Assembly (NCBI GenBank): GCA_947359465.1
Contig: OX375873.1
Location: forward strand, 74,774,278-74,838,277
Length of the DNA: 64,000 nt
DNA from: Metellina segmentata
Lineage: Eukaryota; Arthropoda; Arachnida; Araneae; Tetragnathidae
Direction: 5' to 3'
The position numbers and the translations under genes are program-made. Numbering within the stretch: the first letter of the stretch is position 1; each line of letters opens with the position of its first letter. Under the pieces are notes generated by a model that ran no database searches, had not been told where the DNA came from, and saw only the letters and a program-made list of their open reading frames with translations. Below, one piece after another: positions 34,409 through 46,125 of this stretch.

Positions 34409-34632
34409 ACTTTACGACTGTAGGTGCGAACTAATGATACGTTTTATCTAAATTGAAAAGTGTAAGGAGGTAAACATACTTGTCCCTAGCATGTCCCAAT
34501 TTAGTGTGAAATGTTATGTTACTTTACGGTTGTAGGAACGAATTAACGCCACGTTTTAACTAGATTAAAAATTGTACGGATATAACTATACGAGTTCCTA
34601 GAATGTTGCTTTTTAGTATGAAATGTGTTCAT
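34409..34632 (+). repeat. 112-bp tandem duplication, diverged
   Basis: ACTTTACG(A/G)(C/T)TGTAGG starts at 34409 and 34521. The two units share in order ACGTTTTA, CTAGCATG/CTAGAATG and TTTAGT(G/A)TGAAATGT. Old duplication. Confidence 0.7.
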
Positions 34633-35274
34633 GTACCTCTTAGTTATGTTTTTACACAATTTAATTAGTGCTGCTTTTTAAGTAGTAAATGGCATTTAAA
34701 ATAAGTAGGAACAAAATAAACTTTAAAGTAAAGTTATGTTTTTTTTTTGCAGAAACTTTCAATAAGGATGTTGAAATTTTCAAGAAATTATTTAAGAGAG
34801 TGTCTTAATACGTGATGTGACTTCAGTTTTGCCTTAACCAGACGATTGTTAATAATTCAGTTTGCGATAAGAAGCTGAATATATAAAAGAATATGCATAG
34901 TTGAATGGTTGTAAGGGAAGCTATTGGTGCAGTTTCAGCTTGACGCACTGTCAACCTATACTCTCTCGCGTTTGTCCTTCTGTATAGGATCTAACAGATT
35001 GATTCGTTCGAATGGGACACCCTTCCAAGAGTCCCTTTCATGAATAACACTGGGAAAAAAGATGCATTTGCCATTAAAAAATTCATTCTTGAACTATTTA
35101 TTAACAAACCAATATTTTTTATTACAAATGTTTTCTGTTAACTATTCAATCAATTTCATTCCAAAAAATCATTAAATTGCAGTTGGATTTCAATTAATTA
35201 TTTTTCTTTTTAATGTTCTGTGGGACACCTCAGCGAGTGATCCAAAAGCGCTACATTACATTATTTCTAAGCCA
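34633..35274. other. No feature recognised
   Basis: AT-rich; no repeat or gene seen. Confidence 0.4.
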
Positions 35275-35475
35275 GTAATAGCCTTCGTGACGTCTATATA
35301 GTTACATCGACCAACTTTCCCCAACACCTTGTCACGGCATTTGGTGTACGTCCAAAATCACAAGTGATTTGTCGACTATACGAACATGTTCCCCGCAATC
35401 CCTAATGCTACCCTCTTCAAAGTCGTTCAGTTCAGTATACTGTGTCTGAGAGCGTCGTCCAAGCATGGTTAGACG
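35275..35475 (-). pseudogene. Tc1-like transposase, N-terminal HTH fragment
   Basis: On the minus strand one frame gives MLGRRSQTQYTELNDFEEGS, the usual Tc1 start just before the first helix. After a frame change it reads RTPNAVTRCWGKLVD, matching the end of the paired-like DNA-binding domain (x-x-A-V-x-RCW-x-x-W-V-D). The fragment stops there; no catalytic part follows. No TIRs were located. Assignment rests on motif order and is moderately sure. Confidence 0.6.
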
Positions 35476-35847
35476 TTCCTTACGACAATTCAACTGCAAC
35501 AAAACCAGAACATTTATAGTAAGCCTTCTGACATGTCCAATAAACCTGAGAACGAGCTTTTCACACGTGCTAGATGTTTGACGTTTATTCACTCCCAAAC
35601 TTTTATCATTTGTATATAGGGTAAAGCGATACCGAATTCTAAGTTTAGCGATGAATATTTCTGTGCACTTCTGAGTTTTTTAGAAGGTATTTTAAATTCA
35701 GTTGAAATTGCACATACGGAGTCTCACCTGAAAATATTACCGAAATCATAAAAAGAATTGGGGAAATTTTAAAAGCAAATGTCTCTGTGCAGCACCTTTA
35801 AAGTTAGCACACAAGCGAGAGAAAAATTTAAAACCTCCTTTATGTTT

Positions 35848-36003
35848 AGTTATCGTAAATGAAATGAAATTACATACTCAGATTCTGATCCCATTACTTG
35901 TATTTATGCTGTGTTGGATCAATTGTTCCATGCTCAAATATTCTCAACGCTAGATTTTATTTCTGGAGACTGGTATATAGAAGCTAATGATAAAGACACA
36001 GAA
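35848..36003 (+). pseudogene. Ty3/gypsy-type reverse transcriptase fragment
   Basis: Frame reads SYRK*NEIT, then VLDQLFHAQIFSTLDFISGD and WYIEANDKDTEN. The order YRK-N-T ... LDQL-A--FSTLD--SG-W-I--D--D is the start of the Ty3/gypsy reverse-transcriptase core, with Asp of STLD in place. A TGA follows YRK. Homology stops after DTEN and no LTR, protease or integrase is seen nearby, so this is an isolated scrap about 50 residues long. Confidence 0.75.
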
Positions 36004-36069
36004 AACTTGCCCCATTGTCTTCTACGTTTTTCCTATGCAAGTAGAAACGATTACCTTTATCGTATATAA

Positions 36070-37327
36070 GAAAATGGTCACCTCTTGTTTGTAAACTACG
36101 TAACAGTCCAATCGACCAAATACGAAGGTCTGGCAATATCAATTGCGCCATGCCTGTGTCTTAGATTTGTGTTATTAGAACATATTTATACAATAATTAT
36201 TTGATTTATACTGGCAAAATATTTTTAGTGTAGTCGCGAATATTCGGATATTTGACATAAACCTTCGGGTTGGAGATATTTTAAATGAATTTTAAGCTTA
36301 TAATAGTTTTAAAGCGTGATGCTAGTACTTTATAATTTACCTGGTTTTCCAAACGTGTAGATTCTCCTCTTGATTTTATTCATGTTAAGTTTCCTGTGAA
36401 TAATTTCAGAAGCTCGTGAAAATAGCTTACTGGAATGCTCAATAAATGAGCTTATAACCATACAATAGCACAATGGAATCAGACATTCCCCCTGTTCATT
36501 CATTTCCGCCATATGTCCTTTATAAATTACAGACATTTATACTTGGATAAACAGAAATGAGTGTGATAGCTTTAACCGTTTCGCTTTTACATTATCTTCA
36601 GCCTTTATAGGTAAGCTGTGTCAGTATTTCTATTTTTTCCCCTGTATATATTCGAATTTGGATTATTTTCTAACCACAATAGTATTGTACCATACCCTAC
36701 TTATTAAAGCAACAAACTAATCATTTTAATTTGTGTCTAATAAATTGGGACACTACTACATTAGAAGATAATATCGTCTACTGAAATTACATCGACTAGA
36801 CAGAATTTTTTAAATATAAAATTGTTCTTCGAGTGAACAGAACATACTTCCGCTTGTAACATGTATTCTCGCTATTACATAAAGAACAGAACCCATCAAG
36901 ATAATATGAATTTCAACAAAGTATGTACAGCATGCTGTTTCTGTATTTTTGTTTGATGGTTGCACTACTGTTTCACGATAACAAAAATGTTAAAACTCAA
37001 TAATTCTTTGTTTGTAGATGGGACTTAGAATTCTAAGAATAACGTTAGATTTATGAAAGCACTCATTCATATGACAAATCGAGTATTATTGCTTCAAATT
37101 AATTGAAATATTACTTTGTGGAGTTTTAAAATAGTTGGCTGCTGAGAATTGAGTTTTTAAAATGTTAATACTTTTCACATTCAAAATTAACATTCGAATG
37201 CATTAATAAATTTATTTCAGTTTCTAGAGAAATGAAAAATTTCTAATGATTTTTAATCCAAACTAAATCTTATTCTAATGTTAGTATTTTCTTTTTGGTA
37301 ATCTATAATATATCTATATATATCTAA

Positions 37328-37329
<2 letters not shown>
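36070..37329. other. No feature recognised
   Basis: AT-rich. A minus frame at 36330-36536 (MSVIYKGHMAEMNEQGE...) is unassigned. Confidence 0.4.

Positions 37330-37379
<50 letters not shown>
37330..37379. repeat. (TA)n microsatellite abutting Helitron E2
   Basis: Pure alternating TA ending at the 5' end of the Helitron; preceded by related TATATCTA units from about 37307. Confidence 0.97.
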
Positions 37380-37381
<2 letters not shown>

Positions 37382-37382
<1 letters not shown>

Positions 37383-37999
37383 CTCTTACTTGGCACGCAA
37401 AAAAGACGTTATTTGCTATAGCCGTTTTGGCAACATTGTTTGAATTGTTCAACTTCAATTGAATTTATAGCGTAATCGGATGAAATGTTAGTGAAAAAAA
37501 TGAATTTTACTCCATCTGTTGCAGTTGATAATTTAGAAATCAAAGGAAGCGGAGGATATTTTCTGGACCATTTGAAAAACGGTCCTTTTCAGGATCAACA
37601 ATTATAGTTCAACAAGACGCTTGCACTACAACTTTCGACAACAAGCTCAATGAAAAAGTGTGAGTGGCTCGAATGCCGGGGAAACGTACACTCAAACAAC
37701 ATGCTCGGTATTAAATTTCCAAAGCAGCGCTCACATTTCGAGTCAAAATTTTCTCAAAGTTTTTATTTAAGTTCTGATTCTAGAGGTACTGTATATATAT
37801 TTTCTGTTACACAGCAAATTTAGATTACAAAAATATTTTTTCGGAATATCATATTTTGTAAGCAATTCCTTCTGCTAGGACACATGTCTTCATTGATGCG
37901 AGCAAAGCAAGCATATGTTCGCACAGCGAACCAATGAGGATTGCAAAGCAATCCTCCGGGGGTTGGCGAGCGATAGCAAGCAAGGGGTGGGCCCCCTAG
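37382..37999 (+). mobile_element. Non-autonomous Helitron, family E, copy 2
   Basis: Starts TCTCTTACTTGGCACGC and ends GGGGTGGGCCCCCTAG|T. Colinear with 12869-13495 across its whole length (AACGGTCCTTTT, GACGCTTGCACTA, CAAACAACATGCT, CAGCGCTCACATTTCGA, then the hairpin series). The terminal hairpin is slightly weaker than in copy 1. No coding. Confidence 0.85.
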
Positions 38000-38982
38000 T
38001 TATTTTTAAACAGCCTTCCTTTTCCTAAAAATTAAATGAAGTAACTTAAACGTAAACCACACGTGAATTTAGGTTAGCTATCTCTTGTCTTTATATAAAC
38101 TAGTTAAACAATTATTTTTGAAATTTATTTTTATAAATACTAAATTTAAATATAAAAGTAAAACAAATAATTATAAAAGGAACTACTTAGGACAGGGCTA
38201 TAAAATATAATAAATGCTAGATTTGTCGGATTATAGAAGTTTATAATTTTTACTGTTTAAGTCAGTGAGTGTGTTTAACAACTGATAAGTTGAAAAATTT
38301 ACAACATCTATACAAAATGTATAATTTATTTTATTTTTGTGTCATAAACTAAATCTGATATTTATCAGCACTCCGTCAAATATTATATTTTTAAGCAATT
38401 GAGTTTTTATCTCTTCTCATTAAGATATGTTTTTTGATCTATGGTTGAATGCATATTAGTGTTATTGGCATTACTACTTCGTAAGTTGTATATCGTTAAG
38501 TAGCAGTTGTTTATCCATTACAGCGAAACCCCAACGCCAAGCTGCAGTCAATTGAATTTCTTTAAAATTATATAATAATTTCTAGTATAAAATAAATAAC
38601 AATTAAATTCAACGACATCCTTGAAACTATATTTTTACAAACCATTTCCAAGAAGTTTTATTTGCTTCGTAAAACACAAAGCTGTATATCATTTTATTGT
38701 TATGTTTACCAGTTATGTTTTACCAGGATTAACAATGCGAATAAATATGTTTCTTAAACAAATTCCTATTTCTGTTCATTAAATAACTCATAATTCATCT
38801 ACTAAATGAGAATATTGACGGAATGTCGAACTGTTGATTAAGTAGTTTCCGTAAGGATTAGTATATATCATAGATTACTCCTACAAATTCAGCATTAATG
38901 TCGTATTTCCAAATGAACCATTGTTCCAGGTTTAGTGAGAATAAATCTAGAATAAGGTTTAGAATTACAGTATATTTTACAT
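38000..38982. other. AT-rich sequence, nothing recognised
   Basis: No open frame, TIR or tandem repeat recognised. Confidence 0.45.
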
Positions 38983-38985
38983 ATA

Positions 38986-40874
38986 GGGGAAGACGGGGTA
39001 CAATGAAACAAAATTTACTAATTATTTTTTCCTATCCACAATTTTGCATGCACAAAAATATAATTAATGCATACTTTTAATCTTGTATTTTCCCCATCTA
39101 AATAAATTTTTATTAGGTTCTAAACAATATCTTTATGCTTGAAAAATAACAAAAAGTAAATGTCTCACAGTGTTTCATTGTACCCCGTATGGCGGGGTAC
39201 AATGAAACACATACTGGGGTACAATGAAACACTCCAAATGATACAAGCAATTTTCACCCTATATAGTTTATTTTAGTCACATTTGACTTCATTTAAATTT
39301 ATGATTTCTCCGACAAAAAATATTTCCTTACGTTTCAGTTCACCCTACTTAATTAAAACATAAACATTTATACAAATACTGCTTATGTCACACATGTTAT
39401 GTGTGGATATCTCATTCTTAGTACTTCGGTGATCAGCTGGAGCAGGAAAATAATCTGGATTATAGTCATCTTCAGAGTCTATAGGTGGTAGTTTGTTTAG
39501 AAAGCAATACCTTCTTAGTTTTTTCCCTCTTTTTACTTTCTAATTGCTTAACAAGAGCAATTTTTACTGGTGTGATTAGAACAAAACTCTTTTTATCTGT
39601 TTTCCTACTCTTACTTTTCTTGGACCAGCCTTGGGGTATAGTTGTCGTTGTATCTCGTTGAGGAGAAATGTATTTCCTCACAGGTTTAGAGCTAGTGCAT
39701 GGTGTATGAACAATTGCTGAAAAACCTGCTGTCGGTGATTCTGATCTACTAATGGCAAGATCAACCACTTCTCTGATTCTTGGGTTTTGTCTGTCTGGTC
39801 TTCAGTTTCATTGATCTATCATGGAAATAATTTTCAGTAGGACAAGGCCTATCTCACACGTACGAACACAAATATTCTTCTTCACAAAACATTTTTTTAT
39901 TAAAAGGCCATATTCCAGTTGCTGAAAAACCTTTTGTAATATTTTATGGTGAAAGACTTACAATAAGCAGTGCCAAGCAAAGAAGATATCTCATAAATAG
40001 AGATTGTACGAACTGGATTACACAGCATCCAATCATTTGCAGCTAGATTGAAGAAAATTTTAAGTGACTTGAACACAGTTTTGTCTAAAGGCTGCAATTT
40101 GTTACTGGTTTGGCCCCTTTGACTGAGAACTTAGGAGGATTGTGAACTGTAGTAAGTGCAGTTTAGGCCTATGAAATAAATAAACTATTCTTAAATGTTT
40201 TTGAATATGAAAAAAAAAACTAACTTACTATTGAAATTTGTACTTTTTTTGAAGAAAAAAAAAGTTTAATTTTACATGCTTTCAAAATTATTGTTTTGAT
40301 TTGGTGTTGCCTTTTCTTATTAATGTTAGGTGTTGCCATTTCCTTAGTAAAAGTGTTTTATTTATATTAGTGACAACCAGTAATATGTTATTTTATATCA
40401 GTGATATTATATTTACCAGTATATATTACTTCAAGTAAATGCATTCACCCGGGGCACAATAAAACATGTTTCATTGTACCCCATCTACAAGTGTTTCATT
40501 GTACCCCGTACTGAGGTTACTAACTAAAAAATTTTTTTCAAACTTTTAATATTTATTTTTTTTAATTTTGGTTTTGGAGGTATGAAGACAACAACACAAA
40601 GATAACAATGTGTAGAAAAAATAATTATTACATATAACAATAAGGAAAAAGAAACAAAATTACTTTTAGTAAAGAAACTTACTTTCAATGGTGAAAAACC
40701 AATAATCCTCTATTGCTAATGTCGTAGAAGTGAGAATGTATCCAAATCACATCAGTAATTGGAACATATAGTTGCATAACATATATATAAATTGCAACTT
40801 TCTGTGACAAATTTTACTGGTTTTAGAAGTAATGTTTCATTGTACCCCTTGTTTCATTGTACCCCGTCTTCCCC
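38986..40874 (-). mobile_element. pogo-like transposon with multiple subterminal repeats
   Basis: TA at 38984-38985 and 40875-40876 flank perfect TIRs beginning GGGGAAGACGGGGTACAATG then AAACA. The motif GGGGTACAATGAAACA recurs: once at the left end, three times near 39178-39230 (both orientations), twice intact near 40470-40507 plus one decayed, and twice at the right end. These look like repeated transposase-binding sites. Inside, on the minus strand, is a partial CENP-B/pogo-type transposase. At 1.9 kb it seems to have lost its N-terminal coding part. Confidence 0.85.
39472..40133 (-). pseudogene. pogo-like transposase, C-terminal part
   Basis: Reads GQTSNKLQPLDKTVFKSLK then FFNLAANDWM, NPVRTISIYEISSLLGTAY and FTIKYYKRFF. 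KLQPLD-TVFKS-K and the YxIxxLxGxAY stretch are the classic end of the DDE domain in pogo/jerky-like transposases. A second frame (39768-39472) reads SRSESPTAGFSA... with Pro/Ser and Lys-rich tail (SKKSKSRKTDKK), as in the variable C-terminal tails of this family. Catalytic core start and HTH are missing and the two parts are in different frames, so it is inactive. Confidence 0.85.
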
Positions 40875-40970
40875 TATCTATCCACCACTTAAAGGTTATA
40901 AAAAGTTTCAGTTTTACTTTAACATATATCTCGAAGTATATTCTTTATGTATAACATATATAATATAATT

Positions 40971-41529
40971 CACGATAGTGACAAAATTATTTGGACACAG
41001 CATGTTCTTCAGAAAAATTGCTTCGTTATTCTATTAAGTAACGGGTATGTCATCCGTCTGCTTGTATTACAGCTGGAACACGTCGATTCATACCTTCCAC
41101 AAGCTCTCTGTAAGTATGGGTGGGCAGGAATTGCTCGTCAAGCCACTTGCAAGGCTGTGAAAAGAGATTGTTGTGAAGATGAATGTGCGTGGTGGTGTCG
41201 TACTCGTCGCTCCAGTTTGTTTCACAAGTGCTCGAACGGATTGAGATCGGGGCTCTGAACAGGCCAGTCAAGTCAATTAACCTATTTTTCAGGAAACCAG
41301 TCTAGCATCGTTCACGACATGGTTCTTGATCCTGTTGTAAGAAACAACCAACATCGCTGTAGTAGTTCCATAATGTAGGCAACGCCAAACTATCCAGGTA
41401 CACATCAGCGTTTATGGTACCAGGGACATTAAGCAATGGGATGTCTTAACCAGGAAAAACAAACCAGACACTAAGTTGGATCCCCCATCCGAACTTTTGC
41501 TTAGTCCAATTACTTTGGCTGAAATAGTG
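40971..41529 (-). mobile_element. Tc1-like element B, internally deleted (copy 1)
   Basis: TIRs: CACGATAGTGACAAAATTAT then TTGGACA on the left; the right end, complemented, is CACTATTTCAGCCAAAGTAA then TTGGAC. TA follows the right end. The 559-bp element keeps only the C-terminal half of the transposase. The plus-strand 103-codon frame over it is antisense. Confidence 0.75.
41030..41500 (-). pseudogene. Tc1-B transposase, C-terminal half
   Basis: Minus-strand translation gives FGWGIQLSVWF, NVPGTINADVYLDSL, ALPTLWNYYSDVGCFLQQD, then DWPVQSPDLNPFEHL and NKLERRVR. QQD and SPDLNP-EHL are the second and third catalytic motifs of Tc1 transposases (DD34E); the Glu of FEHL is present. Several frame changes and stops (after PG, after EHL) disable it. 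The first catalytic Asp and HTH domain are absent. Confidence 0.85.
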
Positions 41530-41531
41530 TA

Positions 41532-42119
41532 TGTTACTTAGATATTTTAAAGACAGCAAACAATAGACTTGAAAGTTACTATAATTTTTGCAGTTTTGAA
41601 CTAATCTAATCATCTTAAAAAATTGGTTTTTGAACCATTTTGATTTTATGATAATTTGTATTGTTTTCTATTGATTAATTAATCATACATGAAAACAATT
41701 AAAAAAAATTTCGAATATTTAAGTACCTTTAAAATAAGAGAAGTAAATAATTGTGGTTTGAAACTACAATCCATACGTAGTATTGAATAATATTATTATT
41801 GGAACATTTTGTCATTCAATAATTGATTTTAAACTAATATGGAAATCCTTCATTTGGCATTCTGGTAGTTTTGTTTAAACCCCCCGAAATGTTGGTAGAA
41901 ATATTTATATATTAAATGGACACACCTTTTGTATAACACACAAGTTCCTGGAAAAAATTAAATTTAAAGAATCAAGAGAACACTTATCGTATTCGATGTT
42001 TCGTACTATTTTAGATTTTAGAATATGAACTCATGCTATACTTAAGAGTGACAGGAGTAAAAAGGAAAACATATTTAATAAATTTCATTCGGTTAAAAAT
42101 TATTTTTATTAAAATGTCT
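41532..42119. other. AT-rich sequence, nothing recognised
   Basis: No gene or repeat feature identified. Confidence 0.4.
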
Positions 42120-42447
42120 CTACACATTCTCTGGAATTGAGCTGACAAGTTTGTTGATAATTTTCACAAAATTGAAAGCATATCTCATGGATATAGTTGT
42201 TTTTGTGGAAATTCTATACAAAAAGTCTTTGTTGAAGTGTGAAATATTATTTAATAGATTTGGAAGATCTTCGTAATGCATTATACAAACTTTTGGCGGC
42301 AGTAATTTTCGTAAAATTTGTTTGCGGTTGTACCAGATTGTGTTCACGACATCTGGCCATTTCCAATTTTTGTGTGTATATTTTTGTGGACCTATAGAAT
42401 TCATCATTGTCTATGTCCTCTATCTTTCTCAAGCCAACATGACCCAC
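42120..42447 (-). pseudogene. Unrecognised frame-broken coding-like segment with AATAAA
   Basis: Two overlapping minus frames (42447-42247, product MGHVGLRKIEDIDNDEFYR...; 42407-42120, product containing WPDVVNTIWYNRKQILRK and ending SSIPENV) look like one coding region broken by a frameshift. A TTAATAAAAAT stretch with AATAAA follows the stop within about 20 bp. I do not recognise the protein. It could be a terminal exon, an eroded mobile-element gene or chance. Confidence 0.25.
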
Positions 42448-42519
42448 AACTTACAAATGACAACTTGCCCCATGAGGATTTTTGAGACAAGGTGGCAGCC
42501 TCACTCTTTTACATAAGTC

Positions 42520-44214
42520 TTACAAGAGTCATTACAGTACACGAATACAATCATTATTGCTCACTCTATCCAAAACAACTATTGAAAATACCTCAACATA
42601 TTCTAGGACTTCGTAAACAACCAAACCTTTAAATAAAAAAACTTATTTGGGCGAAAAATAGCACAAATCCGTTTTTTCTCTTTCTGGAAGCTTCTATCGC
42701 ACTGAATTTAGAGTAGATGCTGCACCATGCACGTTAGTTAAATAATGGCGATACCACTTCTCTGAAATCACTGTTGTAAAAAATACAAGGTGAATGCCAA
42801 CTTACCCCTTATTCCATCAAGCCCAGATATAGTTACTATGTATAAGAAATTCAAAATAAAATTGCTTTCTCCAATCAACCGGTTAGAAAGCCAAAAAGAG
42901 GAATGTGAAATTTTAAATATTAAAATTAACATGAGCCTTACCAAGACAGATTCTTAGGGAGGAAATAGAAATTCATATAATTACTTATTCATTGTCTGTC
43001 TTTTCAAAAAGAAATGGCACCAGCCAGTGGGAGTTAAAAGCAGCTATTTTCAGTTCCATTCTTGTGCTTGAGATCATATCAAATACGTCATTTATTCTGC
43101 TTTCATAAAAATTTAACGATTCATACATTTCGATGTTGAATAAAACATACTCGCAACCTATTCGAATTTTAGAAGAAAAAGCTGCGGGTTTGCATTTTGC
43201 TATGGCAGTAGCGAATAGTCAATAATCTGGAAACAAACACACTATTCTATTTCATAGAAGCTCCTTAAAATCATTTTAGCGTAACATTTCTACAGATTAA
43301 TACATACTCTTTTATACTGTTAAATTAACGATATTAATAATGAGGATATTAAGGATAGTTCTACAATATGTCGTAATTGGTAAAAATAAAATATTTGTCG
43401 TATGTAAAAAATTCGGGTAAAATCAAATTATACGATATTCAAACATTAAAAATGTTTCTATGAAAAATGTAATAGAATTTTCAGCTTTGATACAGGGAAA
43501 AGACAATTATGTAACGAATATTAAAGTAACAAATTCTATGCAGGGAAAATAAAAATTAAGAAAATATGCATTGATAAAAAGTTTTTACTGCATAAAATCA
43601 CTTAATAGAATAAAAAAAAAAAAAACGCTACAAAATCTTTTACAATATCTATACTACTAATTAATTATTTAGAAAGTGTCGTTGTTTAATTCATAATTTC
43701 GGTAAGATCAAGAGTAATAAGCGAAAACCTTCACATTATTACAAAATTGATTCACTTAGCATGAATTAAACGGCTTGTTAAGGCCCTACCAACAAATCGT
43801 GAATTACCTTCTCCCTAATTGAAATCAGAATTTGTAAAATATGCCCTTCCCTTCATTTCCCATGTGCTGTTTTCTGGAGAAGTCCAGAACAAAATGATCG
43901 AAATCTACTGAAAGCTTTGATCTTCAAATGCTATAGACGAAGCATGTGCACGCAGCTTCATGTTTTCCTCCCGATCACTCGATTTGAAGAACTCTGGGTA
44001 ATGCTCACTTGGTATTGGAAAAACCCCCGAATCCTAATGTGTCACAAATTTAAGAGCTTGATAAAAAATATGCTTGTTTGTGATCCGGTAGCCAAACGGT
44101 CTTAGTCAATCCCTGAGCCTACGTAACCTACACTTCTTTTATCTTGAGACAGCTACTCCGCCCACATGCTCCCCTATTTCTTTTCAAGGGTTGATGATCA
44201 AATGCGGTTTTTTT
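42520..44214. other. No feature recognised
   Basis: AT-rich with a 14-A run at about 43612-43625. A 62-codon frame at 43917-44105 is unassigned. Confidence 0.45.
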
Positions 44215-44693
44215 AATAATTATTAGTTGAGTAGGGCAAGGTGCACACATCCGGTTTTTCAACGTGCGCCGTCGCAGCCGCAACGCAAAGGTGTTGGTGA
44301 TACTTTAGATCAAATGGAGTGGTGCACACATGCCTCCGGTGTCGCTGCGACGATGCACGTCCAATTTGTACTGCATTTCCCCACGGCACCACAGCTCGAC
44401 GCACAGACGTCTCCGGTCTGAAGTAATGTGTTTTCATAAATAAATGGAATATAAAGAATAATTAATATGGTTGTATCCAGTAACGTCTATTTTGTCTCAA
44501 AATATACATTTTTTACACCTAGTAAGTGAAGTAAACACGTTTTCCTCGATAGAATATTTAACCCAAATGGAGCGAAATGAGTATTTGCGTCATTTCACGG
44601 TTATGTGTGCATAGTTGGGCTTCGGTGCCGCAGCGGCGCCGCATGTTGAAAAACTGGATGTGTGCACCTTGCCTTACTCAACTAATAATTATT
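44215..44693. mobile_element. Fold-back MITE with about 50-bp TIRs
   Basis: Left end AATAATTATTAGTTGAGTAG then GGCAAGGTGCACACATCCGG; the right end complemented is AATAATTATTAGTTGAGTAA then GGCAAGGTGCACACATCCAG. The arms continue through TTTTTCAAC and a GCGCCG-rich zone. GGTGCACACAT appears a third time inside (44322). The GC-rich arms contrast with the AT-rich host. TSDs cannot be separated from the TIR because the outer 10 bases form AATAATTATT on both sides. Superfamily uncertain (Merlin- or Harbinger-like ends). Confidence 0.75.
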
Positions 44694-45880
44694 GAAAGAC
44701 AAATTAATTCGAATTGACCTTGGTTCTATTTGTGTGAAGGGACCCTAAATAGTTTCAAACATGCTGTTATACTATTGAGTTACGTTCTTATATATTCATA
44801 GAAGTACTTTAAATATTAAAAGAATCCGCAATCTGTTTATTAGTTTATTTTGTATTTATTATTTGTTCAATTTACATTTTTTATGTATTGATTTAATTTT
44901 ATTGTATTTTTCTGCCCTTGACTGTTCTGAAATTATTAATATTGAGATTAAGCAACGGTTATACATAAAAAATATTAAAAATGAATAATGTGTGTTTTTG
45001 TGTGAAAATTTGATTATATAACTAACCTTTTATAATTTTTAAGTTCAGTTACATTGAATGGAATATATGGGAACAAGAAAGTAGGACCTTCATAAAAAGA
45101 ACAACAAGTATAAGTTCTATCTCAAGAGATGAATATTTTGTTTTAGTTGTGTTCTCATATATGCATCATTTTGACGTGTAACATATGAGCTACTTCAAAG
45201 AAAAATTACACCAAGAGAATGTTAAAAATTAATAAAGCTTTAAATCTCTTTTGAACTCACATGTGACATTTTTTAAGTAAAAGTTATAGTCACTGTTCTG
45301 GTAGTCTGTTGTAGTTTCATATTTATAAACTTGAGGCCACATAATGCAATGTTATTCTTTATTTTTCTTATTTATATAAATATATTTTTTCTAACTTAGA
45401 GATCATGAGGTCAAAGTATGAAAATGAAACACTGTAAATTCTTACCTTCAATTAAATACAGTTTGTATAGTTGAATTTCGTGATCAGTTTCGGCCATTTG
45501 TTACACAGTTGATAGATCTATAATGTACTTTTCTCAAATTATTCTGACTGGTAAACCAAATTTAAGTTTCCACGATGTTTGAGGGATCAACTTCACTTAC
45601 TTCTTTTAACTCAATCCAAAAATTAGAAATATTAGATTCAGTTTGGAAGTTTTGTTTTAATGTTCCTTACATAACAATAAATATTTATTATGCTATAATA
45701 TTCTATTTTTGTACATTTCAAAATCAGGTTTTAAAATCTATCTTCTTATTTAGACTTGCACAATTAAATGTTATTTAAACACCTGTGTTTTAATGTCTAA
45801 ATAAACTTGAATAACAAAAAAGCATTTGAGAAGATTAAAATATTTTCACTTAACGCTAGTTTTACCAACTGGTAGATAAT
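44694..45880. other. AT-rich sequence, nothing recognised
   Basis: A 67-codon plus frame at 45575-45778 is AT-driven. No repeat feature. Confidence 0.45.
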
Positions 45881-45887
45881 GGATTTT

Positions 45888-45897
45888 TATTCCTTTT
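45888..45897 (-). terminator. Candidate polyadenylation signal
   Basis: Minus strand reads AAAAGGAATAAAAATCC just downstream of the TAG of the possible terminal exon. Canonical AATAAA at the expected place; in AT-rich DNA this can occur by chance. Confidence 0.35.
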
Positions 45898-45911
45898 GAA
45901 TAAATATATGT

Positions 45912-46125
45912 CTACTCAATAAAGGGTTTTCGTCTACAAGGAGAACGGTCTCCAACAGTTGTACCAAAGTGGAATTTTTGATATAGCGTGAACCCAATAC
46001 CTGTAGTAATCCAGGATAACGAGAAAAGGTATGTAGTGCCATGATGGAAAGATTCAATAAATTGGTCAGGCCATTGAAAAGGTAATAAAATTAGTGAATC
46101 ATTGGTATTTTCGATTCTTCTCATC
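45912..46125 (-). CDS. Possible terminal coding exon or small membrane protein
   Basis: On the minus strand a pyrimidine-rich tract and TTTTAG (acceptor AG at 46127-46126) precede an open frame that starts at ATG 46124 and runs 70 codons to TAG at 45914-45912. Of the three frames after the acceptor only this one stays open. The product begins MRRIENTNDSLILLPFQWPD, has one hydrophobic segment (TTYLFSLSWITTGIGFTLY, about residues 30-48) and a basic, polar C-terminus (GDRSPCRRKPFIE), as in a single-pass membrane protein. AATAAA lies about 20-25 bases past the stop. I do not recognise the family. If it is an internal-to-terminal exon, upstream exons would lie right of 46127, and the satellite at 46250 would sit in the intron. 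Confidence 0.4.

Noticed and set aside
40947..41258. 103-codon plus frame with Cys/Trp-rich end
   Set aside because: Antisense to a Tc1 transposase whose catalytic motifs are on the minus strand.
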